From an uncultured Alphaproteobacteria bacterium (GTDB lineage: Bacteria; Pseudomonadota; Alphaproteobacteria; UBA6615): a stretch of DNA of 35,941 bases. Every line of letters starts with the position of its first letter. Position 1 is the stretch's first letter. The stretch lies in NCBI GenBank assembly GCA_943787445.1, contig CALSML010000014.1, positions 1-35,941 on the forward strand. The letters are read 5' to 3'. The translations under genes were made by a program, and so were the position numbers. Shown here piece by piece: positions 35,143 through 35,941 of the stretch. The notes beneath the pieces are model-generated. The model ran no database searches. It was not told the origin of the DNA and saw only the letters and a list, made by a program, of their open reading frames with translations.

Positions 35143-35941
35143 CAGCCGATCATGGCTGCGATGGCATCGCGATCCATGCCGGATTTGCCGATCACCCACC
35201 AGCTCGGTGCGCGGGGTTTCGGCAGATTCCCAGTCCCGATCGAAGTAGCGCTGGAACCGCGATCCGACACCCTGCAGCACCATACGCCGTGCCTTGCCAG
35301 GAATATGAATGAAGCCCTTGATCCGATAGATGTCATGGGCAGCGACGGCACTGGTCAGTCGCGCCTCCAAAGCGTCAGGGTCGTCGATCGCGCCGAGCGA
35401 GATGACAAAACTGTCAAAATCGTCATGGTCGTGTTCGTCCTCGCCGTCATGGACGCTGGGGCGTGACTCCAGATCGTCTTCGGCGCCCGCATCCAGTCCG
35501 AGCAGGATTGCCGGGTCGATGCGTCCATGGGTGGCGTTTACAGATTTCACGCCGGGACGGCGATGGGGGGCGAGGGCGGCCTCGATTTTCGTTCCATCGC
35601 CGCTGATCAGATCGGCCTTGTTGATGACGATCAGATCGGCGCAACTCAACTGGTCGACGAATAGCTCTTCGAGCGGGTTGTCGTGGTCGAGCGAGGGGTC
35701 TTCCGCGCGGGCGGCCTCGACGGCATCGGGGTCGTCGGCAAAGCGGCCGTCCAGAACGGCACCGGCGTCAATTACGGTAACGACGCCGTCCACGGTGGTG
35801 CGGGTGCTGACTTCCGGCCAGGCAAAGGCCTTCACCAGCGGTTTGGGCAGGGCGAGGCCGGAGGTCTCGATCACAATATGGTCGGGTGGGGTCTCGCGAT
35901 CGAGCAGTGCAGTGATTGTCGGCAGAAAATCGTTAGCCACC
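35142..35941 (-). CDS. cobW: CobW-family GTPase/metallochaperone, 5'-truncated and frameshifted once
   Basis: CobW is a G3E GTPase thought to deliver cobalt to CobN. The window edge removes the N-terminal P-loop region; the visible part begins VANDFLPTITALLDRE. It shows HIVIETSGLALPKPLVKAF, the G4 motif VINKADL, a His/Asp-rich metal-binding loop (HDGEDEHDHDDFDSF) and the C-terminal domain with IKGFIHIPGKARRMVLQGVG. One extra base in the CCC at 35195-35197 shifts the end into the cobN frame. Removing it restores RTELVVIGKSGMDRDAIAAM and a TGA at 35144-35142 that shares a base with the cobN ATG. The promoter and any upstream riboswitch lie beyond the window. Confidence 0.92.

Overview
The window reads as chromosomal DNA of an alphaproteobacterium with moderately high G+C. 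The order enoyl-CoA hydratase, rpsT, dnaA, dnaN, recF, gyrB is typical of that class around the replication-initiation genes, and several GANTC sites (the CcrM methylation motif of Alphaproteobacteria) sit in front of dnaA and dnaN. No rRNA, tRNA, CRISPR array, insertion sequence or riboswitch was seen.

Layout. Bases 1-440 hold the 3' part of an enoyl-CoA hydratase gene carrying many single-base insertions. Bases 490-10002 are the replication and housekeeping block on the plus strand: rpsT with a clear promoter and terminator, a 620-base AT-rich and hairpin-rich gap, dnaA, dnaN behind its own promoter, recF, gyrB and a class A penicillin-binding protein. Bases 10006-14843 are a transport and metabolism block: a Bcr/CflA-type exporter coupled to a lone ABC ATPase (minus strand), two tandem EamA exporters (plus strand), and a DapA-superfamily aldolase or lyase (minus strand).

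Bases 14898-35941 are a large cobalamin (vitamin B12) biosynthesis locus. On the minus strand, in transcription order, there are four groups: cobW-cobN-cobO-cobQ and an exported alpha/beta hydrolase; cbiX-cobH-cobL-cobI-cbiG/cobJ; cobM; and cobA, a small membrane protein, cobB and a YcgN-type Cys-cluster protein. On the plus strand are cobD, a lipoprotein, cbiD-cobK and a periplasmic ankyrin protein. Together these cover the corrin ring from uroporphyrinogen III to adenosylcobyric acid plus the aminopropanol step. The set contains the markers of early cobalt insertion (cbiX, cbiG, cbiD) and also cobN, the large subunit of the late-insertion chelatase. cobS, cobT, cobG, cobZ and cobF are not in the window. 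Many genes are joined by ATGA or similar stop-start overlaps, which implies translational coupling.

Sequence quality matters here. Frameshifts, nearly all single extra bases and often in G or C runs, are concentrated in the first 440 bases and in 31.7-35.2 kb, with a few at 23.27 kb and 27.5-27.9 kb. Removing them restores full-length conserved proteins (cobN about 1266 codons, cobD 337, cbiG-cobJ 604), so they look like consensus errors near assembly ends rather than gene decay. The best candidates for new biology are the small membrane protein coupled between cobA and cobB, the YcgN, hydrolase, lipoprotein and ankyrin genes embedded in the B12 locus, and a palindrome made of two GANTC sites inside the dnaN promoter.
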